Of a DNA stretch of 64,000 bases, positions 1 through 11,690 are shown piece by piece. Each line of letters starts with the position of its first letter. Within the stretch, counting starts at the first letter, position 1. The notes under the pieces were generated by a model, which made no database searches, was not told the origin of the DNA, and worked only from the letters and a program-made list of their open reading frames with translations. The translations under genes were made by a program, and so were the position numbers. Origin of the DNA: Cardiocondyla obscurior (lineage: Eukaryota > Arthropoda > Insecta > Hymenoptera > Formicidae); assembly GCF_019399895.1 (NCBI RefSeq), contig NC_091873.1:6313501-6377500 (forward strand), written 5' to 3'.

Positions 1-1200
1 TTCAACTTTTATATCCAACGCCAAAAGAGATTTTCCGATAACGACGGGAAAAAGATCGCGCATATGCCCCCCATTCCCCGTCTTGTTTTGCGCGTATGAG
101 AAATGAGTCTACTAAAAAAGTGTCGCAAAAGGTTAAATATATATATATATAGGTATATATATATATATCGCATGCAGATTCGCTGGTTAAAGTGCCGATA
201 CTCGTAGTCCATAAGTATACGGTCGCAGACTGTTCCCTCCATTCTTTCCCTATATCGTTCGCGCGATGCAATCCGAAAACTTTTCGATCGCGCCACCTCG
301 GCATCGACTCTTCCCCCTTGCGTCGTCGTGTCCCTCCCCCGTCGCCCTCGCGTTGCAAACAGATAGATGCACGGGAGGGTTCGCCGAGAAAGCCGGCTAT
401 ATATCCATTCAATCCCGGCTCTTTTTCCGAACTGCCGCCACGCCGGAGAGACAAATCGCGCGCCAGTCGCAGATATTGCGCATATCTAAGCGGCCCGCAT
501 TTAGAACGTAAAGCGTATCTCCGTCGTTGGCATGCCTCCCTACCTCCCTCTCCTCATGAGTGGGAGGGTCGGGAGGGAATAGACGTTTATCCATTATATT
601 CGGACCCGTGCGGGAAGGGCCCCCTCGACGCGGCATAAAGAGGGTCTCGCAAATGAAGTAGGTATATTTGGGTATTGGCCAGGGCACCGGGCCAATGGAG
701 AAAGTTTCGGGGTGCCGTGCGGATTTGTCACTTTTATAGGGGCAATTAGAGTAAAAAGTAACGCAGGTCTTCGTTAAACCGCCCGCGGGACATTCGCCGA
801 ATGCAGCTGAGCCACGAGACGCGATACCTACATAAGTTACGCGTCGTAAACAGATCCCTTTTCCGTACATCTGCTTATTATAAACTCGAGCTGATCGTGA
901 TCGGTACCTTTTAATTAAGCCGAACGACATTTTCGAATTTCGTCTCGTTGAATAATTAATTAAATCCAGATGTTGGGAATTAAATAATGTACGGCGATGC
1001 GACGTGTCTTTGCCACGAAACTGCGTACGGTGAATAAAACGTTTTAAACTTCGTCGCGAGTGAAGTAGCCGCTTGTGCGATTTTAGTATCGACCGCTGAA
1101 AAGACGTACCGGATATAAAAATTATATCGTAATTACAACGGCTGCGAAAGTAACAGCTAATAGCTTGCACCATTTCGAATGCCGCTATTAAAGATTAAAT
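1..1200. other. Non-coding interval with a long uncertain minus-strand frame
   Basis: Mixed-composition DNA. The minus strand is open for 254 codons (409-1173) and the plus strand for 148 codons over part of the same stretch (192-638), so the region is simply stop-poor. Neither translation shows a motif I recognise. Beyond the AT repeat I see no other structure. Confidence 0.5.
137..168. repeat. AT dinucleotide repeat
   Basis: Alternating AT over 32 bp with one GG interruption at about 152-153. Confidence 0.9.
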
Positions 1201-2080
1201 TTCTAGCAATGATATCCTATTTCGCGGTTTAAACGGTGTGCAGTTGGAAGTACCGTATTAGGTGCTCCGTTATCGCATTCGTAGAAAATCGAATGGTGCT
1301 CTCGCATTATTTCGAGAAATATAATTCTCAATGATAGCCTCAGAAGATCTCTATTAACCATAAACGAAAGGAATAATACCCGAACGCGCCGAATCAGAAT
1401 TCAAAATAAAATTACAACGTGTAAAATATATTTTTTTTTACAAATTCTGATTTGAAAGTCGCGCGTTAATTTTCTCGCGCAAGTTCGTAATTCGCAAAGT
1501 TTAATCACGACTAAACAATCTTGGAAATGATATCCTAATACATTACAATTAATTAGCTAAAGGGGTAAGATTTTGTAACCGAACTCGCGGAATTGAAAGG
1601 GAATCTTCTCAAAGCTTTTGTTAAAAACAACTTTACATTGATCAAAGAAGAAATAAATGAAAGGAGCTGATAGTTTCCGAATACGAATACTCGCAAACTT
1701 CTGGCTCTTCTTATCGATCGTACGTTAATCTTCTATTTACTATTTCATCTCTCTCACGCGCGTATCCCGCGCGTAGGTTTTTCCGCGACAGAATTTCTTC
1801 TTTCTTTTTTTTTCTCTCCTTTGTTTCTAAGTATGCAATAAATATAATGGGCTCTTAGAATTTATGTTAGATTGCGGCGAGAGAATGTCTACGAGGTAAT
1901 AACAATTCGTACGATTCGAGGCACGATTCCGCTTTTATTCCTCATTGTATAATCCTTTATTTACTGCGTCTTCGCTCTGTATTTCTTCAATGCGATGTAT
2001 TCCCCTACGCGATACTTTCTCATCTCGAAAGACGGCGCGATAAGTAATCCACTCTAATCTCGCCGAAGTAAGCGAGAACT
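1201..2080. other. AT-rich non-coding interval
   Basis: No open frame of note and no repeat beyond short T-runs (about 1430 and 1802-1815). I see nothing I can name. Confidence 0.6.
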
Positions 2081-2083
2081 AAG

Positions 2084-2960
2084 GTGGGATCGGGGAGGGA
2101 GAGGGAAGGGAGGAAATGTACGAGTAATAAGTATTACGCGACTGAAATACTTTGCGGTCAGCGGCCAGAAATTGATAGCGCCGCGCGGTACCACGAGGAC
2201 ACACTATCGCGAATTCCCATCCCTAGACGCGGTCTCTTCGTTCGGTTCTGCGGAGAGATCTCACCGGGCTATCGTTCATGCGGCCCGCTTTACGATATCC
2301 ATCGCTTGCTTCCGCCGCCGGTATTCCGTAGGAATCCCTTGCGTTGGACGATTTAACGTTATCGGGAAACACATCGCCGGATCGCAGTCGACGATTTCAT
2401 CCGCTCTGGCGATCCCGCTGGCACAGCCCGAAGGGGCGCGCCCATTCCAAACGTCGAAGTACGTCGAGAGCACCGCGACATGGAATAGAAGCGGCGCGCG
2501 CGCGGGCGCTCGCGTCCCGGGTCGAAGGGACACCCACACCGTGACGTAGGGAATAGGGCGTGCGTGCGTGAACCCGACGTTGCATACGATCCCCTCGGTG
2601 GTGTCCGTAGCCGGCGCATTCACGTATACCCGGACCCTCTCCCGCCCCTCGCCTCGTCCTCGCCGTCGCGCTTTCCAAGAGACGCGACGTAGTAGGAACA
2701 GCTATTACCAAGCGGAACATCCGCGACCGCCCTGGATACACTTATTTTCATAATAAACACATCTTGGATGCACCGCGGAGTGCGTTAGCGCGCACAGGGA
2801 GAAGATACGAGCGCGCTTACGGAAGTCCATCGTACGTCCTCGGCGCGGAGCGGGAATATTACACGAGAAGGGGTCCCCTTATCAACGCCGCGAACAATAA
2901 AGACCGGTGTATGGGCGTTGTCACGCACGCGGCGGATCAAATTAATTCCGGACAATAATA
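2084..2960. other. CpG-dense block without a supported gene
   Basis: High GC with abundant CGCG. Several overlapping frames of 60-125 codons exist on both strands, as expected where stops are rare; they have Arg/Pro/Ser-rich compositions and no recognised motif. It could be an unmethylated regulatory block. Confidence 0.45.
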
Positions 2961-4660
2961 CTGGTTACGTAACAATGCCAGCGGACCAGTAATTCGCTAG
3001 TAAATTTATATCTTTTCTTATCCGGCCACGCGGAAGAATTTCTTATTTTTTTTTTTTTTTTATATTTGTCGATTTTGGATAGCGAATAGTTCAGAGAAAA
3101 GGGAAACAGATAGCGAATAATAATTAAAATAATCGAAAATTAAAGGGACCACTCGAAACTAAACGGATAATTAAAAAAAAAAGATATATCGCAATAAGCA
3201 TGCAAGAATGTCAATCTTGCTGGCATCATATTCCTTGGCATATCGCGGGAGACCCAGTTTCCCGAGCTTAGTTCCCAGCTTTCCTCTCTATTCGCGCGTC
3301 ATTTTATGAGCGGCGGGCGCGCCGAGATGGGGATCGAGGTAAAATCGATGTCTAGCAACCACCTTCGCGCGAACGGGCGGGAATAAATGGAGAGCCGTGC
3401 GGAATATAAAATACGCGGAGATACGTTTCACGCTTAAGCGAGCTCTCTCTTCGCAGGAGAACAGGAAAACGTCGATTTACCGTCGCCGTGGTTGTGTTTT
3501 ATAATTTTTTTTTTTTTTTTATGTTTTTTGCCGTTTCCATCTCCTCGCGGGCGAATATCCGCGGCGGGGGGGAAAAGAGAGAAGAAGACGCGGAGACGAA
3601 AGAGACGGAATTATCCCGAGCATACTTTGATATCGCGGCCGGAGATCAGAGGGATCTGTTCGCCCTTAGGCCGCGATTCACAATCGAGCCTGGGAACAGA
3701 GGTGGAAGATAGGGAAGCTCCGACTATTAGTGAGATGAGTATTCCGGTATCAGAGACGCGGTGCCGGTTGCGGTAACGGGCGCACCCCTTAGCCGCACTC
3801 CGATTGTGCTCGAATTGTAAGGGAATAACGATGAATATATAGAAACGGCCGATCGGCGATGTATCCAGCTACAGGGGCCGGGCATTGAAGTTTGAAATTT
3901 GAATACGCTTGACTCTACAGAACGCGGTTTTGAACAGAAACCGTCTCGCCGATCGCGAAGCGAACGACGGCTTAAGTAGCGTCGCGTTAAGCTGTTGCGA
4001 AGCGTGCGTATCGATTGGCGAGAAAACGCGCAAAAGAGGGCTGATTGGCACGTGAATATATGTGTTTACCTTTCGAAATCCCGCGGCACCCCGAAAGCGT
4101 TTCTGCAAGGAGAATATTTCTCTTTTTCCTTTTTTTTTCTTTTCTTCTTTTTTTTCTTTTTTTGTTTTACTTAATTACGTCTAAACTACGTACGGTCTCT
4201 TTATATCGTTGCCAAGACGTCTCGTCCAAATTAGTCACTCTCTATTAATGAAAGGGCAGGCACGTGTGTCTTCTAACACAATACGTTCCGAACTGCGCTA
4301 GTCAAGTCGAGCGGCGACGAGACGAACCATTAACTTTCTATTATCCCTGGAGAGCTTAGGATGCACACGCTTCGAAATTTAGAGCCGGGCCTCAACGACA
4401 CTGCTACGCGTGCAACATAGTAAGCCTTAAGGTCGTTGCTACCAACACGACATCACCAATGCTATTACGGGCTGAGCCCAAAAAAATGGAACGCGTTTTC
4501 TTTTAAAGGGGTCTGCGATAGTTACATAAGCCGCCTTGAGTTATGTTACTAGCGCCTTTTAATGCACCGTAAAATGCAAGATATACCGATACATTACGCA
4601 CTTTTGTAGAAAAGAAAAAGGGGAAAAAAAAAAAACAAAACCGTTTTTCCGGAGAAGACG
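2961..4660. other. Mixed unique sequence with homopyrimidine tracts
   Basis: It contains T16 at 3046-3061, a T-run near 3506-3520 and a pyrimidine tract at 4117-4167. A sequence resembling a splice acceptor (CTCTCTTCGCAG, ending at about 3457) is followed within 50 bp by T-runs and stops, so I do not call an exon. Confidence 0.5.
4117..4167. repeat. T-rich pyrimidine tract
   Basis: Fifty bases of T with scattered C, ending in TTTTTTTGTTTTAC. Confidence 0.85.
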
Positions 4661-4792
4661 TACCGCCTTGGGCAAAAGTGTTTGCCATCTAAGTAAAGCG
4701 TCAATAACTAAAAGTTACTTTAAATTTAATAAAAAATAATTTTTGTTACCGAGATTTTATTTAGGTGGCAAACACTTTCGGCCAAGGCTGTA
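4661..4792. mobile_element. Small TIR element (MITE), family A, copy 1
   Basis: A 132-bp near-palindrome. The left end reads TACCGCCTTGGGCAAAAGTG and the right end CACTTTCGGCCAAGGCTGTA. The inner TIRs (GTTTGCCATCTAAGTAAAG against TTTATTTAGGTGGCAAAC) extend the pairing to at least 35 bp. The AT-rich centre (TTTAAATTTAATAAAAAATA) is shared with copy 2 at 48686. TA flanks both ends. It has no open frame of note. Confidence 0.8.
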
Positions 4793-5700
4793 CTGTTATA
4801 ATTACAATGCTCTTATTTCGTTTATTTAAATCAAAGAATTTTGAGACCTGTGGAACGTGAGACTTTCGGAAACTGGCGTATCTCATATTCCGAATTGCGC
4901 CGCGCAATGAAACGAGAGCCGAGAGCGTCGCTGGTAACCCTTGATCTTTCCGTCCCGCAATTTTCGTATCCTTAATTATGCATATAGTGACTACTTATGT
5001 AATGGATATCTCTTTCCGAGCATTTATTAGATGGATTTAATAATCATAAGTTTTTTATTTATTTTATTAATTTTTTTTAGTTTGAGTTTTAACTTTCTAA
5101 GAATAATAAAAAAAAATAAGACGTTGAGTTTTTTTAGTTTCTGCTGCGCGTCTCTCGATATTTTAATTGAGAAAATTGAATAAATATCTAATGCGATTTA
5201 CGTATAAAATATTTTATACAAAGCTTTGATAATTTTTTGCAATATTTATTACAACAAATCCGTAAAGTAAATAAATAAATAAATAAATTCTAACGTTTTG
5301 CCAAAATAGCAATTTACGTGAGAGCGGTATACGGAAAAAATTTTTCATTTTTATTCGCGACGCACTTGTATTATACATGAGAGATTTATGTATCGGTATG
5401 TGTAATACTTCACCGTGTATATCAACGTTAAACTATAAATCACAGCTGGACGTTTCGTTAAACTAATGACCGTTGTTATTTCGTTTTCAATAACGCGCGG
5501 GGAAGGGCATCTATTGCAAAAGCGGTTTTCACTTATGCCTACATGTCCATATTGCATGGTCTGCCAAGCACGCGGGGGGGTTTTATCGAGCGTGTCTGAG
5601 AAAGAGAAGCGCAGGGTGCACTCGCAACAGGAACTACAGCGAAACGATGTTTTGACACGGCCCGTAGATTCAGTCAATTAACACTTTTCCGAGCGTGTGC
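4793..5700. other. AT-rich non-coding interval
   Basis: It includes an AAAT tetranucleotide run (about 5268-5288). No supported gene. Confidence 0.6.
5268..5288. repeat. AAAT tetranucleotide repeat
   Basis: Five consecutive AAAT-type units. Confidence 0.85.
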
Positions 5701-6184
5701 TTAAGCCGTTTCGATCCGACGCAGCGAAATACCGAGCGCAAATAAACGCTTCCCCCTCCCATCGTCCCCCTCGCGATTCAACTTTGGCGAAGAAGTTTCG
5801 CTGCAGCCGACGGTCTTTCCATCTGCTTCGCGAGCGACGGGCGCGAAGGCCACAAAACTCTCCCTCCTGGACACGTAACGTTGAATCAAAATCAGATGTA
5901 CGGAGAAAACGCGGCCCCGCTGTTTTACATGCATATCTGATAAGCGGTTGCTTACGCGTTGATTAATGCGCGTGCACATTAATTGCCGCATTATCACATC
6001 GCGGAAAGGGGAATAACTTGAAAATGCTTTTAATGCCTCCGCGTTTGGATTCACGGTCGAACCTCGCGGCGAGGACGCGCGCGGTACACGTCGCGAGAGC
6101 TTGTCCCAGTCCTGGGTTACAAGTTTCTCCATCCTTCCATTGTACGCGAACGCTAATAAATTGGCCCGCCAAAAGTTTCCGTAC

Positions 6185-6232
6185 CGAGAGAGAGAGAGAG
6201 ACAGAAAGAAAAATAGAGAGAGAAAGGACTCG
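6185..6232. repeat. GA-rich microsatellite
   Basis: GAGAGAGAGAGAGACAGA followed by AAATAGAGAGAGAAAGG; an imperfect GA repeat. Confidence 0.85.
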
Positions 6233-6787
6233 ACGGGCGATTCAGCGCCGCGCTATGAGGAAACCCCGTAATCTTCTTACGTATACGAATACATTGTGTT
6301 TAGCTCTCGCTTTTCTCGCTAATCTTGGCTCAGGCGTATTCCGTCATGCATGTGAACGCGCATTAAAAGAGACGGCAATTTACTGAAGCGATGCAGATAG
6401 CCGCCCGCGTTGAGGGGAATCCGTTCTCGCCTCGTAACATCCCGCCGTGCCTCTCCGACCCGCCGCGTATACTCTGGACGGGCGTAATTTATTCCAAAAA
6501 TATATTCCCGATCCTCTTAGGGAGGATCATAAAGCGCGTCGTAGCCGGTGTCTTATGCCGCGGCACGGATTTACGTGCGGGCGCGAATGATTGACATGCG
6601 TGCACGGCCCAGCTGCCGGACTGTTTATGCCGTCTTACGCCGCGGAATACGAAATACGCCGCGCGCGTTTTTGGAATATATATATTCGACCCCGGGTACA
6701 TTATGCGCGGTTCTGAGCGATGACCCACGTTACCGTGGAAGGCTCTAAGTTTACGTAAGCCCCATATCCCGCGCGATATCTGAAGAA

Positions 6788-6812
6788 GGGGGGGGGGGAG
6801 GAGAGGAGGGGT
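6788..6812 (+). repeat. G-run cluster with quadruplex potential
   Basis: A run of about 11 G followed by GAGGAGAGGAGGGG; purine-only on the plus strand. Confidence 0.7.
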
Positions 6813-7086
6813 CCAGAGATTACCATCGTTGCGCGCATAAGAAAGTCGGTTCCCGTGAAACAAAGGTGAAACGTGATTTACATGTTGGCTCTGGTATATC
6901 ACGACATTTGCATCGCCTGTTTGCTTCGAGCCCCGTGATAAATAGCCCCCGCTGCTGCCGTAACGTTTAGCCGCTCGTATATACACGTAACGCAGCATCT
7001 TTTCAATTCACACAACTATGATCTAAATTTACGTACAGAGATTTATCTTCGCGAAGATAGAACCGCCAGCGTACGCTGATTTATCT

Positions 7087-7132
7087 CCTCTTTTTTTTTC
7101 TTTTTTATTTTTCTTTTTTTTTTTTCTTTTTT
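7087..7132. repeat. T-rich pyrimidine tract
   Basis: T-runs broken by single C and A bases. Confidence 0.85.
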
Positions 7133-8686
7133 GCGAATCGATTATTTCGACGATATTGCTTACACGCTTACCGAAAGGATTTTACCTCCTTTTATTACGC
7201 AAAACTGTTTCCCTCGTATATTTTTCGTGTACCGAAGAGCTCTTCATCACGTTGGAGCAGATATTTATAATTTGCGATGTCGTTTTGATCAGTTAAGACG
7301 TCAGTCACGTTACGCAGAATTTTTAAGTAAAACTTCGAGAGAGCGTCGGGATGAAATAAACGCCGTCGGGCCGGTGAATCTTAAAGGATCAACGGCGGAA
7401 ACTATCAGTCGTAACATCGCGAATCAGTGGCGGATATTTATTGCTGTCAGCGCGAATATAATTAGCGAGGAGGAATACGACGTTGATGGCCGGGCGTTTC
7501 GACGCGCATAGTGGTTTATAATAAATCGCTCCGTTAGTGGAGAATGGAGTGCCTTAAAAGTCGCGGATCACGGGACTTGGCTGAGTCGGCGGTCGTTAAT
7601 ATCGCAAAAGGGACCGGCGGGCGGGCCGAGGGGCAAGTAACGTAAAGAGATCCAGATACTTTACCGTCCAAAAAACGGGGGCGGCGCGGCGCGGCGCGTC
7701 GTTGTGCATTCGCCAGTGCATCACGATGCCAGGAAGCGACGGCGTCGCCGTCGCCGCCCGTTGCTCAGAATCCATAGGGAGGGTTATTCGCCCGGCCGGA
7801 ATATTTCTCGTTTTGCGGCGCACTCCGCCGCCGACGCCGTAGCGGCCAAACTCATTGCAATTCAGATCGCGTAATTACATGCGCGACGGCGGACGACATC
7901 TTGCAGCGACGATGCACGGCGCGATGTGCAGTCGCGAGAAAATATAACAAACGGGAGATTACCCGCCGGCTGTTTCGTCCGCCGCAGCCTCCAGGGACCG
8001 TGTACGAATAACGATATCCTGCGCGCGTACAGCCGACTGCCGATATACCGATGCGTGTTCGTAAGTAAACCGGCTATAAACAGCGGAAACGATAGCTTGA
8101 GAGAGAGAATCGCGACGCGTGCAATTGCTCGTAATTAGAGCGGACGATTTATGCGATAGAAAGGGCTGACTCGTGACATGTTGCTCAACCGTGTAATTAG
8201 CCCGGTTCAGGTAGCATTGTGACGTTTCCGGGCGCAGTAATCAGGACGGCCGAATCGATTAAGCGTTACCGTAAGACTCTCGCGGGCCTCCATAAATCGT
8301 AGAATAAATACGTTCGAATCTTTTCACATCAGAGCCCGAATCCGGTTTGATTAATCGCGGTTATATTTTACCAGGCTAATTAATTGAGAAGCTAAATTCT
8401 CGTCGCCAAAGGCGAACTCTGCTTCTCACGAAATGTCACTAAATGTAGAGCACCTCAACAAAAAGCGTTACGTCAATAAATAACTATTAATACAATTTAA
8501 TTTAAAATAAATCACGGCAAACATATAATACGTCGACATTTCGATGAGTTATTACGTGCCGAAATGCGACGTGCAAAGCGGCTTTGAGGGGGCCTTATTT
8601 TCTCCTTTAGCGAGAAAGAGAAAGATGGAAGTGCAATTTACCGGCGGCCGAAGAGGAGGCATCGAAAAAACGAAAAAGAAAGAGGT

Positions 8687-8708
8687 AGGGGGGGGAGGGG
8701 GAGGGGGA
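8687..8708 (+). repeat. G-run cluster with quadruplex potential
   Basis: GGGGGGGGAGGGGGAGGGGG pattern: three closely spaced G-runs of at least five, the first long enough to serve as two. Confidence 0.7.
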
Positions 8709-8780
8709 GAATGGAGATCGTGAAATCACAGCCACAAATCACCGGTTGCCGATATGAAGGGAACTCATCATAATTTGCGC

Positions 8781-8830
8781 AGAGAGAGAGAGAGAAAGAG
8801 AGAGACAGAGAAAGGAAAGAAAGAGAAAAA
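8781..8830. repeat. GA-rich microsatellite
   Basis: An AGAGAGAGAGAGAGAAAGAG block and its continuation; imperfect. Confidence 0.85.
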
Positions 8831-9440
8831 TCTAACTGTAATGATTGCTTCTTTGGACGTGCCTCTTGAGCTTGCCGAAAAACCAGCGAATCCGCGAGAT
8901 TCACGCAAGTTTTACATACCCGGGAATAAAGTTAACCGCCCGTGAATTTCTCTCGAAATTGGTGTATAAATATTTGCACTTCGAGAAACGAAACAGATAT
9001 CGGAGTTTACGAAGGATTCGGTATGTTTCAATCTGTATAAGATAAGACGAGGAGCAAACCTTAACTTATCCGTCACAAAAGGATTAGATAATTTTGTAAA
9101 ATGAAATGTTCGCGTGTCGCTTTACATAAAATTCTGGTACCTTTACGAAGTTCTTGAAAATAGCACACGCTTCCGGGCGTTCTTTTCCCTTTTTTTTTTG
9201 TTTTTTTAAAAAATTTTTTTCCTCCCTCCTTTTATTTCTCTCTATCTGCCTATCTATTTATTTTTCTTTCCTTCTTTTCCCCGTGCTATTTTGTCTTTAT
9301 TTTTCTAAATAGACCGGCAGCAGTCTGACGGCGATTCACGGAAGCGACGCCCATGGTTAGCATAACAGGAGCGCTGTGTATTTTCCGCAAAAATCGAGCT
9401 TCTCCTTGCTATACCTTATGTACATGTATATATATCGCGT
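8831..9440. other. Non-coding interval
   Basis: Moderately AT-rich with T-runs at about 9190-9218. Only short chance frames. Confidence 0.55.
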
Positions 9441-9474
9441 TTCTTCTCTCTCCCTTTCTCTCTCTGTCTCTCTC
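9441..9474. repeat. CT-rich microsatellite
   Basis: TTCTTCTCTCTCCCTTTCTC and following TCTCTGTCTCTCTC. Confidence 0.85.
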
Positions 9475-9959
9475 ATGCCCGTTATCCGGCATCCAAGGTG
9501 CTTCTCAAATTTCCTCGAGCCGGTCGCGCGCAAAGTAAATTTGCTCTATGCGCCGTGTGCAAAGCAGATTCGTCCTTTATCCGCGCGCCAGACACGAGAT
9601 TGCCTGAACCATCGAGCGCGCGCGAGCGGCAGAAAAAGGGCTAAGAAGGATGAAAAGCGCGGACATTACAAAAATTTGTTTATGACGGCGCGTTTCAGCC
9701 GACACGGTAATTAGCCCCGTAGAAGTTATTTCAGAGGCGTCGTGCCGTTTGACTGGCGTAAGCGAAATATTCCCCGGCTTGTGCCCGACGATGCGCGCGG
9801 CTTTTAAGGCCACCTCGTCTCTCTATAGCCGCTCGGAACAGCAGCCGCTCGATATCGCAGCGCTGACTTTCGGACCTTCATCGCCGCCTTGTCAACGTTC
9901 GCCCTCCCTCCCCCTCCCCCCTCCGCGACGCCTACGATATTAAATTTCGCATCTCTCAG

Positions 9960-10080
9960 TGAGACGCGAAAGAGGTTCGGGGTAAGAGTAAGAAAGAGGC
10001 GGATAGGGAATAGAGAGGTAGCGAAAGAGAGACCGCGGCGGGGAAGAATTGAGAGATAGGAGAGAGTAAGAGAGGAACCT
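9960..10080 (+). promoter_or_regulatory. Purine-rich tract with repeated GAGAG motifs
   Basis: About 120 bp of near-continuous purine on the plus strand with several GAGAG or AGAGAG cores (for example AAAGAGAGACCG and GAGAGATAGGAGAGAG). In insects such clusters can bind GAGA-factor-type proteins; here that function is inference. It sits at the start of a CpG-dense stretch (10.1-10.9 kb) with no supported gene. Confidence 0.35.
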
Positions 10081-11000
10081 GGCCTCTTTTCACGCGGGAC
10101 CGATACATTTGCCCCGAGCCCCCGGAGAAACGGAAGGAAGGCGTAATGCCGCGGTGCTTTTAAGGCAGCTTAGAAGGGCACGACGAACACCTTACCGTAC
10201 TCCCACGGCTTACGGCTTACGGAGGGAGCTCGAATGTTATATCAACGGGATTTCGTTTTCAACGTCGCAGCGCAGCGAGCGTAAATAAGAGTTTCTCTCT
10301 CCCGCATCCCCGGGACGTCGCGTGGGACCCGGGGAGAGATATCTTGAACGCGAGGGGGGTCCTCGCCGTTTTCGTCCACGTGCATGTAGCGTCAGGCGGG
10401 CCCGGAATCGTGCGTACGCTCGCAGGGAATTGCAGACTTTTCGCGGATATACCGCACTTTGGGATACGGTAAACACCGGAGTTTGCATGCTCGATGTTGA
10501 TACAAGTCCGAACGGAACTTACAGTTGATTTTGTACTACACGTGGCACTATGCTGTTTACCGTAACCGAAACACGATATCGCAAAGACTCCCTAATGACG
10601 AAAACGTTGTGCGGTGCGTGGTTTCGGTGTGGCGACGTGTAGAGATGGGAGGGGGGAGGGGGAGGCCTGTGTGCGCCGTGTACGAGGGCAACGATTGAGG
10701 TTGTACCGTCGACCGAACGCGAAGCTTCAATGAGATCGAGGGGGTGGAGGACAGGGAGGGAAAGGGTGGAAAAGCTTTCAAGCTGCTTGCGAGAATTTGC
10801 GCGCGAAACACATACGGAAATTAAATCTGTTTCGCAATATGACGACATACAGGTTTCGATATATGGCCGGGGACCACAAAAGGGCAACCGTCAAAGCGCA
10901 ATCGTTTATTCGAGATTTGCGTCGCGTTTGCGCTCGTCTCGCTGGGCATTTCTCGATTTTCTAGTATTAAAGGCTTGTATTTAAACGCCGGGGAGGCACG
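10081..11000. other. CpG-rich non-coding interval
   Basis: It contains a G-run cluster at 10647-10665 (GGGAGGGGGGAGGGGGAGG). Overlapping frames on both strands (for example 10519-10887 minus) show no recognisable motif. Confidence 0.5.
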
Positions 11001-11690
11001 TTCACCCGCGCCCGGTATTTTAGAAAGGGAGAAAGAGATTAAAAATGTATAATTTTATACAAAATGTTATTTAGAAGAACTTGTTCGTTCTAATTTTGTT
11101 AAAACAATAATGAGAGACAGATTTTAAAAGACTAAAGCGGAAATAATCAAGTTGTTAATTAACTGCTCGTTTTCAATTGCGATTACATTGTCGTTTATTT
11201 TATTTTATTTTTTTTTTTTTTTTTAGATGTAACTTATTTTATTTCCAAAATTTAGTTTCCTCGTATGTAACCATTCTTGAGTTCGTCCACCGGTAATATT
11301 AGCATATAAATTTTCACGAGTTTAATATTCATGAACGCGGTTTGTTTTGTAATAGTTACGTATTATACATTTAGGCAGAATTCGGTTAAAACAAATTTAA
11401 GAGCAAAAGCAAATATGGTCGATTAAGCGAACTGTATCTTGATGTTTGCAGCGGTGTATTTATATAAAAAGAAAAAGAAAATCGTTAAAAATAACTCTTC
11501 TCTCCGATGCAAATCCGACCGAGCGAACGTCTTATTGCACCTGTCGGCATCTGTTCTTAATTGGCTCCCTTTAAGAGAAAAGATCGAGCAGCAAAGGACT
11601 TGGATAAAACTTTCGATAATATTAAATATCTTAATGAATAAACCCTAAACGATCGCGATGAATCCGCCCCACGCGCTCGCCGCAATATGT
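11001..11690. other. AT-rich non-coding interval
   Basis: T-run at about 11208-11224; nothing else identifiable. Confidence 0.6.

Larger units (their letters stand above)
5701..8560. other. CpG-rich non-coding interval
   Basis: It contains a GA repeat (6185-6232), a G-rich run (6788-6812), a T-rich tract (7087-7132) and a GCGGC-rich stretch (7679-7702). The 126-codon plus frame at 7131-7511 has near-normal amino acid composition, but no domain I recognise and no supporting splice sites. The segment 8300-8420 has several TAATTA cores. Confidence 0.5.

Noticed and set aside
7131..7511. 126-codon plus-strand frame after a T-rich tract that could mimic a polypyrimidine tract
   Set aside because: No AG acceptor follows the tract at the right place, and the translation matches nothing I know.
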